In this document: piece by piece, positions 24,318 to 35,190 of the stretch
Layout: every line of letters begins with the position of its first letter
Numbering within the stretch: the first letter of the stretch is position 1
Origin: Allodiplogaster sudhausi
Taxonomy: Eukaryota; Nematoda; Chromadorea; Rhabditida; Diplogasteridae
Direction of reading: 5' to 3'
DNA: 64,000 nt
Assembly: GCA_945643635.1 (NCBI GenBank)
Contig: CALZFC010000271.1
Location: 70,001-134,000 of the forward strand
Notes under the pieces: generated by a model
What the model was told of the DNA's origin: nothing
Databases searched by the model: none
Seen by the model: the letters and a program-made list of their open reading frames with translations, nothing else
Position numbers and translations under genes: made by a program

Positions 24318-26043
24318 TTTAAGAGAGCATCTCTGTAAGAGTCGAGCATGCGCTTAAGGCAGCCTGCCCCGGGAAAATTGTTTTCGAATTCTTTAACGGA
24401 AAACATTTTGCTTATACAACTCGACCCGCTCTTTTTAATGAGACTAATTTCATCATCAGCCGATTTTTTCCCTTCGGGATACACTACCGTAACCCTAAAA
24501 ATTCATTGAGCCATAAATCCGTTCAAAATCTGTTTTGAGAAACGATGTACATATCATTCAATAGCATTTCGAAAGCTCTTCAAATTTCATCTGGGAACAT
24601 GTTTTACGAAAATTTTATTTTGGCCGAGAAAATTGGCGTTAAATTATTTGAAGGGTCGACACGCCACTTTCTGCTCATTTCTACACTCTGGAACCTAGAT
24701 AGAAAGAAAGAGCGTGAAATTTGCTATCAAATAATCATCATTCAAGAAAAATCTGAGCGTACCAATTTTTTCTATGACGCGAGCAATGAGCGCGAGTCGG
24801 TCAAAATAGCACATTTTTGGCCGCCGAGGCACCGTGCAAGCGCATTCATCGATCCATAACTACGCTCAATGTTAATATTACAAAATCGTTAGCATATCAT
24901 CTAAGAGCTCTCACAGAGATCTTCAAATGCTACATACATACTTTTATTGAAATATTTATATTTCTATGGAAAATTTCGTTCTGTACTTTTAGAACGCTTA
25001 AAAAACTACTTTGCAAACATTCCAGCATTTCAAAACATGCATCATTAGAAAGAGCTTGAAAGTTGCTTCAAGATAGACCCCTTTCAATAAACTTTCAAGC
25101 CTATAATGTTTGGTTATAAGTCATAAGAGTAGGTAAAGTTGCGTCGCTGTCTTTTCGCCCAAGAATTTCGCTGTTTAGATTATTCGAATTGGAATATTCC
25201 AATATTTTTTATCGGTGAAGAATTGTGCAAAGCTGATGCCCAATTCTTATCAATTATAACCAAACATTATAGGCTTGAAAGTTTATTGAAAGGGGTCTAT
25301 CTTGAAGCAAATTTCAAGCTCTTTCTAATGATGCATGTTTTGAAATGCTGAAATGTTTGCAAAGTAGTTTTTTAAGCGTTCTAAAACTACAGAACGAAAT
25401 TTTCCATAGAAATATAAATATTTCAATAAAAGTATGTATGTAGCATTCGAAGATCTCTCTGAGAGCTCTTAGATGATATGCTAACGATTTTGTAATCTTA
25501 ACATTGAGCATAGTTATGGATCGATGAATGCGCTTGCACGGTGCCTCGGCGGCCAAAAATGTGCCATTTTGACCGGCTCGCGCGCATTGCTCGCGTCATA
25601 GAAAAAATTGGTACGCTCAGATTTTTCTTGAATGGTGATTATTTGATAGCAAATTTCACGCTCTTTCTTTCTATCTAGGTTCCAGAGTGTAGAAATGAGC
25701 AGAAAGTGGCGTGTCGACCCTTCAAATAATTTAACGCCAATTTTCTCGGCTAAATAAAATTTTCGTAAAACATGTTCCCAGATGAAATTTGAAGAGCTTT
25801 CGAAATGCTATTGATTGATATGTACATCGTTTCTCAAAACAGATTTTGAACGGATTTATGGCTCGATGAATTTTCAGGGTTACGGTAGTGTATCCCGAAT
25901 TGAAAAAATCGGATGATGATGAAATTAGTCTCATTAAAAAGAGCACGTCGAGTTGTATAAGCAAAATGTTTTCCGTTAATGAATTCGAAAACAATTTTCC
26001 CGGGGCAGGCTGCGCTCGAAGCTAATGGACATGCTCTCTTAAA
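24318..26043. mobile_element. Foldback element with about 0.8-kb inverted arms
   Basis: The left arm 24318-25118 and right arm 25256-26043 are inverted copies separated by a 137-nt spacer. The ends read TTTAAGAGAGCAT on the left and, reverse-complemented, the same on the right, and a CCTGCCCCGGG block lies about 40 nt inside each end. No protein is encoded. A related element lies in the DKC1 intron (53652-56031) and a possible third at 42374-43776. No clear target duplication is seen. The terminal bases translate as FKRA(S/C), like a LINE C-terminus, so the ends may derive from LINE 3' sequence. Confidence 0.8.
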
Positions 26044-26557
26044 GCGCTCACTGGCCGAGAGAATTTCACTGCACCGCAATTCTAAAAATATTTTGCTGCC
26101 GAATGAAGTGAAAAGAAAGAGCTATGAAGATAGAGAGAGAGAGAGCGACTTCATCCTTCTATTAATTACTGGGAATAAGGCACATTTTCCGTTATTTAGT
26201 CAAGTCCGACCACACAATTTCACTCTCCTTTTGTTATCGGCTGTTGTAGAAGTTACCTTTATGAGTTCTACCTTCATTTTCCTTTCAACTTTAATGCCCT
26301 CACTTTGTTTACTATATCCTCATCTTTTTTCCGAACGCCATTTTATTATTACTGAATATGATTTTATGATTTTAATCACCATGTTAGTGTTCACTGCCTA
26401 TAAGGAAGGCATTTATTCAACCAGGATATTGGTTGGTATGAATATGTGAGGACGACAGCACTGTGGTTCAATTTCCTGTGTAATTTTATGGTTACGATTT
26501 GCGGCTCTCGCCCGTAAGGGTCGGGTTCGATACCTAGCAATCTTTGCTCTTTGACAG
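26044..26557. other. Upstream region of GLYCTK; no gene, possible tRNA-like B box
   Basis: Mostly AT-rich sequence with no recognised coding region. At 26524-26534 GGTTCGATACC fits the pol III B-box consensus and is preceded by a GC-rich stretch, but no full cloverleaf could be folded by eye; it may be a tRNA-derived fragment. The segment ends in the acceptor TTTGACAG just before the GLYCTK start codon. Confidence 0.35.
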
Positions 26558-26559
26558 GG

Positions 26560-26850
26560 ATGAAGGAAGCCGTTCTGCAGTCTTTTCGCGCAGCATTACT
26601 TGCCGTGGACCCGTTCGCTGCAGTTTCACAGGTCTTGCTGTCATTGCAACCAGCGACGCTGTTTTCTACTATTTTCGAGCCCATAAATGTGTTGTTCTAG
26701 GCAATTAGTGCCAGGTCGAACGGAATACTTGTGAACGCAGCCAACACTGAACCAGTTCACGTTCCTTTGAGCCCCAGAAGCAAGGTTTATTTGTCTTTCT
26801 CTCGACATCTCTCACTCCCACGCCTGCTCACTCTCCAAAGCATTCTCTCC

Positions 26851-26907
<57 letters not shown>

Positions 26908-29900
26908 TCCCCCTGCGTCTCTCTCCTCTCTCATCTACAGGTTCGTGTGATCTCATTCGGGAAGGCCAGTCTATGGATGGCAGCGGCAGCAGAGGCCAAG
27001 CTGTCAGAGGGAAGGGGTTTCCTTCTGAGTGGGGGAGTGGCCATTGTTCCCGCTGGCTCGTTTTCGGGATCAGTTGCTCCCAGACTTCAGAGGTTCATTG
27101 CTTCTTTGAAGTGAATCGTAGTAATCCAAATGTTTCTTCAAATGGTGACCTGATTTTTCGTCACATGATTTTTCGTCACCTGATTATTCGTCACATTTTT
27201 TTTGATTTTTCGTCACATGATTATTGGTCACATGATTTTTCGTCACATGATTATTGGTCACATGATTTTTCGTCACATGATTTTTCGTCACCTGAGTATT
27301 CGTCACATGATTTTTCGTCACATTTTTCCCGCAGATTTATGATTTTTCGTCACATTTTCTGATTTATGCAATAAAACCGAATAAAATGTGTGCATAACGT
27401 TTTGTATGTGTTTAATACCATTTATTACACTGAACGCACTGAAAAGTAATGAATAGCCTAATTTAAAAAAAATGCTAGAGAAGTGGAAGCTCAGAGCCTA
27501 ATAAAAAAACCAAACATGTCCTGGCTTAGCAAAGTGGTTTTAACAGTTGAACATGATAAAAAAAACCGTAAAATATGAGGAGAGAAAAAGGAAGAGACTT
27601 ATTTGGCTGATGGATCAACAATATTTGCCGAAATTCCACGAAGGAATTCAGACAGAGAAAGGACGCCGTAGTTACTCACCACTGTCTTAAGTCTGGCATT
27701 CATCACTGCGTATTTCTTCTTGGACATGACAGCAGGAGGAGATCCGATTTGCAGCCTTGCAAGTTTGCCCTCAGTCAGCCCTTGTTCGTCACGAAGGCGG
27801 TCGACCAAGGTGAAGATCTGCAGTTAGAAACAAAACATTGCCTTTATATTATCCTTTTTGTACCTACCGAAGGGTGAACGAGATTCTTGGAGAAAGCATT
27901 ATGCCAGCCTTCAAGATGATTATTTGTGCGTGGGATTCCGTCTTGTGTGAGCTAAAAAGTGTTTGAAAGAAATTAAACACGATGTTTTTATAAATATCTC
28001 TACCTTATTCACATTCCACATCTGAACTGAGAAGGGGGGGGGGAAACATCTCGCCCGTTGCGCAATTTTTTTCCAACCCACGTGGACTTGAAGTATTCAC
28101 CGAAAGCACAAATGGCAGCGAGAGGTGCCGACGAGTCCTCGAGTTCACTCTCACAGAACTCGTATGCCCTCTCCACTTCATTCTCGGGCACGAAAGGGAG
28201 TGCCATATAGTTTCGCAGCGCAACTTGGACATCTCCTCCAGCCTAAACCGCAAATATTTCAATTCCTATAGAGAACTGCATTGCTGTTAGAAAACCTTAT
28301 ATGATGGGCTCAGCCCGAGCTCTCCTATTTTGCGCCATAGAGCTTGAGCAAAGTGGAAGTGGCAGTCATGAACAACCGCATTCGGAAATACTGTTCGAGC
28401 CGCGTTCTCTTCCGCTTTTTCAAAGTCGATAATTACGTATTCGGGATTGATGCCTACATAAAATATCCATGAATGAAGCGAAAAAATATAGCAATTTCGA
28501 CCTGGTGCAAGCGAGTGAAGGTGCGAAAGCACATTTGCGTACAAGCATTCACGCTTGTTTGGCAGCAGCGCGTATGCCTAGCAATAGCAAGGGACATAGG
28601 AAAGTTAATTCTTTTTTACGTACCAGCGGTAAGAATGAACCGTATATGCGAGCATGAATCGTCCAGAGTTGTGAGAAGAGAGTGGGCACACACGAGAAAG
28701 TCCCATCCATGGCTATGATATCCGCCTTCGCAAGTTCAGCTAGATTAGTTGGTGTTGCGAAGACGAGCACTCGGTCGGGGTCAGCACTTCCTATTATGAG
28801 CATTCATATTATATACAAATAAATGTTGAACACAGACCAGAATCCAGGGACAGAAAGTTCTCTCCCTTGTGTGTAGTAGTCATGGAAGGAGTGAAGACAA
28901 TGTCAGCCAGGCTCTTTAAATAAGTTAATTTGTGAGTTTCTTTTGTTTTCAAATGTGCTGTACCAAAGGAGAAGGTGGAGGAGCTGCAATACGTTTCCGT
29001 TTATGCGCCATGGCTTGGACCATGTGGCTCATCTTTGTAAGATGTGTTTGGGCATCTGCAGAAGCGGTGCGCAACTGATGAGTCAGGATGGCTCTCGTGG
29101 GGAATTGGCTGCTTGTTGCTTCTTCGAAGATCTTGGATGTTATAAGTCTCGCCTCTTTCCGACCAACAACCACTGTGCAGGTGTGTGCATTACGACGCTA
29201 AATATATGAATTGAAGCCTTAAATAGTGAGCGATTGTTACCTCAACAACTAGCGGGACTCTCTGAACAACAACGACGCTTCCTGGACACTTGGTGACTCG
29301 CTGCTGTTCGCATCGGTAGACAACGCCGGTTGTGATCTGGCGTCCCTGTTAAAATGAATAGTTATTAAATGTAACATATGAATTAAATATAATATATCAA
29401 TACACCTTGTAGTATAGATGGGACTTGAAGGACAACATTTCTCCTCCACGTTTGGTGGATGCAAATCGAGGTGGTGAAGATATGGGCGAGGGAGGCAGAG
29501 TTCTTGTGGGAGAGTTTGAAGGCGACAGTGACGATGAAGACTGCGAATGGCCACAAAGGCGAGTGAGAGACATGGTTCTACGATGGACCCTGAATAGAAT
29601 GGGGAATGAGGACAAATGATAGATACAATGGGAAGAAAAAGAAAATGAATTGACTTCAAGAAACATGCGAAATACAGAGCAGCGTCGAAGTACTAAACGT
29701 GAAGGACGCTGACTCGAGTGGCCGCAACGCGACCGCACGCTGATGAGAACGGAACATCATTAATCGGACAACATTCTTTCTAGGGAACAGATAATTTGTG
29801 TTGGAGCGAATACACCATTTTGCATTGCATATTCCATATATTTTATTCGGTTTTATTGCATAAATCAGAAAATGTGACGAAAAATCATAAATCTGCGGGA

Positions 29901-32228
29901 AACATGTGACGAAAAATCATGTGACGAATACTCAGGTGACGAAAAATCATGTGACGAAAAATCATGTGACCAATAATCATGTGACGAAAAATCATGTGAC
30001 CAATAATCATGTGACGAAAAATCAAAAAAAAAATGTGACGAATAATCAGGTGACGAAAAATCATGTGACGAAAAATCAAGGAACCTCTTCAAATGATGCC
30101 CTTGATCAGTCTCCATTCATAGTCACTTTGCAGTCCTCTGCAGTCACATCTCTTCGAGGCTGGAGAGAACAATCTGCCAGACAAAAGGTATTCTTTACTT
30201 TTCTATTCCCTTACTAGAAAATAAATATAAAAGTGTCGGATCTTAGATCGGTGGCAGCAACGGAACGAGTGATTGAGTTGATTGAGGAGCACAATGCGGA
30301 TGAGGAAGGATCAGCTGACGATCTTATTCTCTTCCTCATTTCAGGCTTCTTACATCTCTCATTCCTAGAACGGACTCATTAAGTTACCAAAAACATTCTT
30401 GAAGGTGGTGGATCGGCACTTTTGTGTGCTCCTCGCGAAGTGGATCTGAAGGAGAAGTTGAATACGATAAGAACACTAACTGCAAATGGTTTCCTCTCTT
30501 TCATTCTCTCTCGCTCTCTCTTCCTCCCTCTCTCTTCCTCCCTCTCTCTCTCTCTCTCTCTCTCGTTTCTCTCTCTCTCTCTCGTTCTCTCTCTCGTTTC
30601 TGTCTTTCTCTCTCTCTCTCTCGTTGTCTCTCTAGACCTCTCCCACTCTCTGTCTCATTCTCTTTCTGCTCATTGTCTACCTTTACCACCCTTTCCACAA
30701 GCAGGAGCTGATATCCGCCAGCTGAACACAATCCGACAGAGTCTCTCCGATGTCAAGGGAGGCCGTCTGTTTCAACGAATTAAACGGGGGCGGGTTAGAT
30801 TTAAACTTCTAGTCACTTAAGTAGTAAAAAATCCCCAATTCTTTCTGTGATGCGTGGTTGATCGAATTGCCCTCTCTCGATAGGCACTCTCCCTTGTGTT
30901 GTCGGATGTGATCAGAGACCCCCTCGAGTTGATTGCGAGTGGGCCGACAGTGCTCCCCCTCCTCGACTCCCCCTCCCCTCTCTCCGTCCTCCACCAACTG
31001 CTCAGCTCACGTCAGGCACTGCTCCCTCCAAGGGCCTTCCAGCAGATCGAGAGAGCCAGCCAACAGACTAAACATGCAATGGTTCCCTTCTCATTCTTTC
31101 TCTCTTTACTTAGTTTATTTCACCCCCCCCCTTTTTTTCTTGATCTCTCTTTCTCTCTCTCTCCCTCTCTCTCTCCTTCAGAGTCAGGAACTGTTGTCCC
31201 AAACACCAACGTCATCATCTGCTCGAATTAAACTGCCCTTCTAGCGATGCGCACTTCTCTGGAGGAAAGGGGATATGATTCTACAGTTAGTTCCTAATTG
31301 CTTGTGTTGTCTATTCTTGGTTGAATGGCAGATCCTGTCCTGGAGAGTGGAAGGAGTGGCGAGTGAGCTGGGAGAGGCCATGGCAGACGTTGTGATGGCG
31401 AGTGAGAGAGGAAGAGCAGCAGTGGCTGTTGCTGCGAAGAGACTGCACTCTTCTGCTTCTTCCCTTCCTCTCGCAAAATTGCTATTATTCTCGGTTTCTG
31501 TTTCTACTTCTTCGCTAGAATTTTAATAACCCGATTCCAATATAAAGATGATGTGATCACTTAAAGAAGCCCAACCCCCAATATCCACAATGGCTAGGAG
31601 GAGAGACGACAGTGAGACTTGCGAAGACTCCTGGGAAGGGAAGCAGAAATCAAGAAATTGTTCTCTCAGCTCTCATCAAAGTGGCCGATCACCTGAAGGG
31701 GAAGAAGAATGTGAGCCTCGCTCCCTCAGACAAAGACCATCCTTTCCATTCCAGTGCTTGGCTGACTTCTGCGTCTTCTCTGGAGGAACGGATGGCCAGG
31801 ACGGGCCAACCGATGCCGCCGGCGCGCTCTTCACTCTCACTCACGCAGAGAGCCTCGCTTCAGATCCCGACTATCTTTCCGCGGTTTGCTCCTCTCTCTC
31901 TCCCTTCCTTTCTCTCTCTCTCTCTCTCCCTGTCCATGTCGTCATTATTTTCTTCAGGCAAAAGAACATCTCTCCAACTCGGATTCCTACAATTTTTGGA
32001 GGAAGTTCTCGGATGGCCGTTGTCATGTTATCACAGGTTACGATGAAGAAGAAAGAACATTTTCAATCATATTTCTTGTTTTATCACTGCGAGGGGACAT
32101 AGTCTGCCAAGTATCGAATTATAATACGATCATTTTCAGGTCCGACTGGAACAAATGTGATGGACGTTCAAGTGATTCTCCTTCAGTTTTCGACGAATAA
32201 GCCAATCCTTTCTTCAATATCGAATTAA
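26560..32228 (+). CDS. GLYCTK: Glycerate kinase (GLYCTK, MOFRL family), one in-frame stop
   Basis: Phosphorylates D-glycerate in serine and fructose breakdown. Fourteen exons join in frame: 26560-26631, 26701-26784, 26941-27092, 30134-30187, 30247-30344, 30405-30488, 30705-30793, 30884-31081, 31184-31285, 31332-31493, 31567-31710, 31755-31883, 31958-32036 and 32140-32228, giving 511 codons, close to the usual size (about 520). Landmarks: MKEAVLQSFRAALLAVDP, VRVISFGKASLWMAAAAEAK, LFLISGGGSALL, GADIRQLNTIRQSLSDVKGG, SDVIRDPLELIASGPTV, WLGGETTVRLAKTPGKGSRN, and the MOFRL end FSGGTDGQDGPTDAAGA and GTNVMDVQVILLQF. Odd points: TAA at 31229-31231 within ICSN-x-TALLAMRTSLEERG, one base from a lysine codon; a GC-AG intron after 30344; and a complete Mutator-like element in intron 3. 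The stop makes it a possible pseudogene or damaged allele unless it is a sequencing error. Confidence 0.9.
26851..26901. repeat. (CT)n microsatellite in GLYCTK intron 2
   Basis: A pure CT run forming the polypyrimidine part of the intron that ends at 26940. Confidence 0.85.
27144..27387. repeat. Left terminal inverted repeat of the MULE
   Basis: An array of TGATTTTTCGTCAC/TGATTATTGGTCAC words of 13-16 bp, ending at an inner block ATTTATGCAATAAAACCG shared in inverted form with 29840-29870. The internal tandem structure suggests repeated transposase sites. Confidence 0.85.
27599..29573 (-). CDS. MULE transposase with FLYWCH zinc finger, spliced
   Basis: Minus-strand exons. The N-terminus MSLTRLCGHSQ (ATG 29571-29573) leads to a FLYWCH-type zinc finger (SFKSHLYYK, VVYRCEQQRVTKCPG, then HTCTVVV), a linker (PTRAILTHQLRTAS), and the MULE DDE nuclease: IIAMDGTFSCVP (first Asp, about 28710), LPLAYALLPNKRECLY across a small intron, VIIDFEKAEENAA (second Asp), CHFHFAQALWRKIGELGL, MALPFVPENEVERAYEF, TNNHLEGWHNAFSK (Glu, near 27905-27945), and a C-terminus ending NIVDPSAK. 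All three catalytic positions appear present and I see no internal stop after splicing, so it looks functional. It should act in the nucleus on the flanking terminal repeats. Exact intron borders are approximate for some exons. Confidence 0.85.
29840..30085. repeat. Right terminal inverted repeat of the MULE
   Basis: The inverted counterpart of 27144-27387, with the words read as GTGACGAAAAATCA and GTGACCAATAATCA. It closes with GAACC immediately before the second copy of the target duplication. Confidence 0.85.
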
Positions 32229-32888
32229 AACTATGCACTTTTCACTTATCCATTGCACATACCGTTGTCACATAAATGTTGTGCACAGAGCTGGCAACTC
32301 GAAGACAGCCTCCCCTCAGGTAATGAATGAGGCTGTCATCCACATCTTCTCTTTCGTAGTTGCCTTGCGGGTGTTCTATGCATAAGTAGAAGGGGATCTC
32401 CCCATTCCCTCTCCTTTTCTTTTCCATTTTACATCCTTCCCCGCACTTTCCTAGAAGCACACACTAAAGAACAGAATCTTCGTTGACCACCACCAACATC
32501 ACAAAAGAACTAACCCCGCCACCCCGGCTCCCACCCTCTCTGCTCATATAAACGATAGAATTTTTTCACACGTGCTGAAAGCAATAAAGAGATGACTACA
32601 GTATTCCTAGAGTAATCGATAACTTAACGGACGATCGAGGGATGCTACGGTAAAACAGGAATGATTGGTCAAAACCGGAAGGACGCTGAGAATTTTCACA
32701 AGATGGTAGATCAGGGAACGAACCGAAGATGTATGACAGCTAAACCGCAACGAGCGAAACGCATAAATTAGACTTATTGTGCGATCTGAGTAGAAGAAGC
32801 AAATGCAATGCATTGAAGGGGAGGCATAGGGTATCAAGCCAAATGGAAGGGCGACGAATGGAGGGTGCAAGGAACGTGGATAGTCAGC
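32229..32888. other. Convergent 3' region between GLYCTK and acetyl-CoA synthetase
   Basis: No coding region recognised. It holds the 3' UTRs of two genes that end facing each other. AATAAA at 32583-32588 (+) is a candidate poly(A) signal for GLYCTK, 355 nt after its stop. Confidence 0.5.
32583..32588 (+). terminator. Candidate poly(A) signal of GLYCTK
   Basis: AATAAA in GCAATAAAGAG, 355 nt downstream of the GLYCTK stop codon. Confidence 0.35.
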
Positions 32889-35158
32889 TCATCCCTTGAC
32901 ACTGCTGGGACGGCCAGAGATGAGCTGGGCAATGACAGACTCGTCCACTAGGGTCGTGGTGTCTCCCAGGCCAGAGTCAAAGCCCTCTGCTATCTTGCGA
33001 AGGATACGACGGGTCACCTGAAGGGGCAGAGCTTCTTTGCCATCTCTTGGGTGGTCCTCTTTCCCTCTCCCTTTCTCCCCACCTTTCCAGAACGAGTCTT
33101 CGGCAGTCCAGGAGCCTGTTGAATGATGTCGGGCACAGCAATGGCTCCAATCTTCTGGCGAACAAGCTCAACATCTCATCATTGCTAATTTTCCTCTTCA
33201 AATAAGTGTTCGTCTTGCAAATTTACTGAGACCTTTGGTAACTGCTTAAAAAAAATGCGCTAAAAAGTCCATTTCAGACAAGATGGCTAACAAATTTGAG
33301 TTGGACGACGAGTTCCTCACTGAGCTTCTCGCCCTGGTTGAGAGTGACGAAGGCGTAGGGGAAAGAGCCCTTGATGTCATGCGGAGCAGCCACCACCGCA
33401 GCCTCAGCAACCTAGAATGGTCGTGTCAGCCATCAAGGGGACAGGAAGAAAAGAAACCCGCTCGTGAGCAGCGAGGGCGCTTTCGATTTCGGCAGTGGAC
33501 AGGAGATGGCCAGACACATTCATCAGATCGTCCACTCGACCAGTCACCCATATGTATCTGCAACCACCATCTTCACTCTCTCTTCTCTCTCTCTCTCTCC
33601 TCTCCCCCCTCTCTATCTCTTCGCTCCGTGCCCCCTCTCTTCTCAGCCCCCCTTCTCTCCTCCTCTCTCTCTCTCTCTCTCTCCCTGCGCTAACCCATCA
33701 TCATCGCGGCGCGCACCATCTCCAGTGAAGTAGTGGCCAGCGAATGGTGCGAAGTAGGTCTTAGCATATCGTTCCTAAGAAACAGCCTTATTATGTTAGT
33801 ACAGTAGTCCTTCAACAACTTTCTCTTCCCGACCTGATCTCCCCACACGCCGCGAAGCATTCCCGGCCAAGCACGCGCGAAGCAGAGATTGCCCTGATTG
33901 CATTAGTTGTAAGTGGAGAAGTGACTCATGCAATCTGCCCTAGTACAGTAGTCTTGATTGCCTAATGAATGCGGACCTCTCCGGGTCCTTCGATGACTCT
34001 TCCCTCCTGGTCGAGCAGCACCGGTTCAATGCCGAAGGAAGGGAAGGTGGCAGAGCCTGGCTTCAAGGGAGTGGCGCCGGGCAGGGGTGCAATGACATGA
34101 CCACCCTGAGGAGGGGCTGTTTCGGTTGGATGATCTACGCTCTTTCGGTGCTACCGTACCGTCTCGGTCTGCCAGTAAGTGTCGACGATGGCAGCCCTCC
34201 CCTCCCCTACCGTGTTGTGTAGCCAGAGCCACGCGGCCGGATTGATCGGCTCGCCCACAGTTCCAATGATCTAGAGAAGAGAGCCTTTCAAGTAACTCAC
34301 TCCTTTCTTCCGTCTCAGAACCTCAAGAGAAGAGCGGTCGTACGTGGCGACCCACGAGTTGCCCAGAGCCATCAAGGCACGCACTGCCGTGGGAGAAGTG
34401 TACAACTTGTTCACCTCAATCAAGATGCATGAGATGGAGGTGAGAAGGCAGACGAACCTTGTACTTCTCAGTTACTTGCCACATGCGCCCAGCATCGGGA
34501 TAGGTCGGCACTCCCTCGAAGAACACTCCCGTCAGGCCATTCAGTAACGGGCCGTACAGCAGGTACGTGTGGCCTCAACTGGCATTCTCCACCGCCATGC
34601 ACAACCAGAGAAGCCTGGTCTTGTCTTCTCGCCCTCCCACTAACCAGTGATCCATCCACAATCCGCAGTGCACCAATACACGTCCTTCTCTGACTTGGCG
34701 TCAAATGTCATCTAAGAAAGAAGATTTGATGTATAAAAGAAAAGAGAAATGGGCATGGACCTTCGTTGTTTGGTAGGCGTAAGTCATATAGCCAGCAGTG
34801 GTGTGCAAGATTCCCTTCGGTTTCCCGGTCGAACCACTGCAACAACACCAAAGTCTCTTTTATTCAGCTGGCTTGAAGTATATTCTGCTTTCAAATGAGC
34901 ACCCCATCTTCCATCATCAAATTATTGCTGCTGCCCTTCAATGTTTGGCAACATACATTTATCAAGAAATCAAAGGAAATCCCCCTCGCAGGCTTCTCCG
35001 CCAACCCAGAATGGCAATCGAATATTCAGTCTCAAGGAAGACGACTTTTCTCCCTTTTCCCCGGCTGCGCGGTCGTGACTAAAAAAAAGCCAATAGAAAG
35101 AACGCATAGGCTCAAATATTCCCTCCTGTTCTTTCCTGTCTCTCATCTCTTCTTTGCT

Positions 35159-35190
<32 letters not shown>

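Larger units (their letters stand above)
27144..30085 (-). mobile_element. Mutator-like element (MULE), full length, in GLYCTK intron 3
   Basis: Terminal inverted repeats of about 245 bp (27144-27387 and about 29840-30085) begin GGTgaCCTGATTTTTCGTCA and are built from tandem TGATTTTTCGTCA-like words. The element is flanked by a perfect 9-bp direct repeat TCTTCAAAT (27135-27143 and 30086-30094), the target-duplication length expected of MULEs. It encodes one spliced transposase on the minus strand, antisense to the host gene. The host intron splices cleanly around it (donor after 27092, acceptor before 30134), so the insertion need not break GLYCTK. Confidence 0.95.

Noticed and set aside
27144..30085. 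CRISPR-like array from regularly repeated TGATTTTTCGTCA words
   Set aside because: Words are directly adjacent without unique spacers and form MULE terminal repeats; the sequence is eukaryotic.
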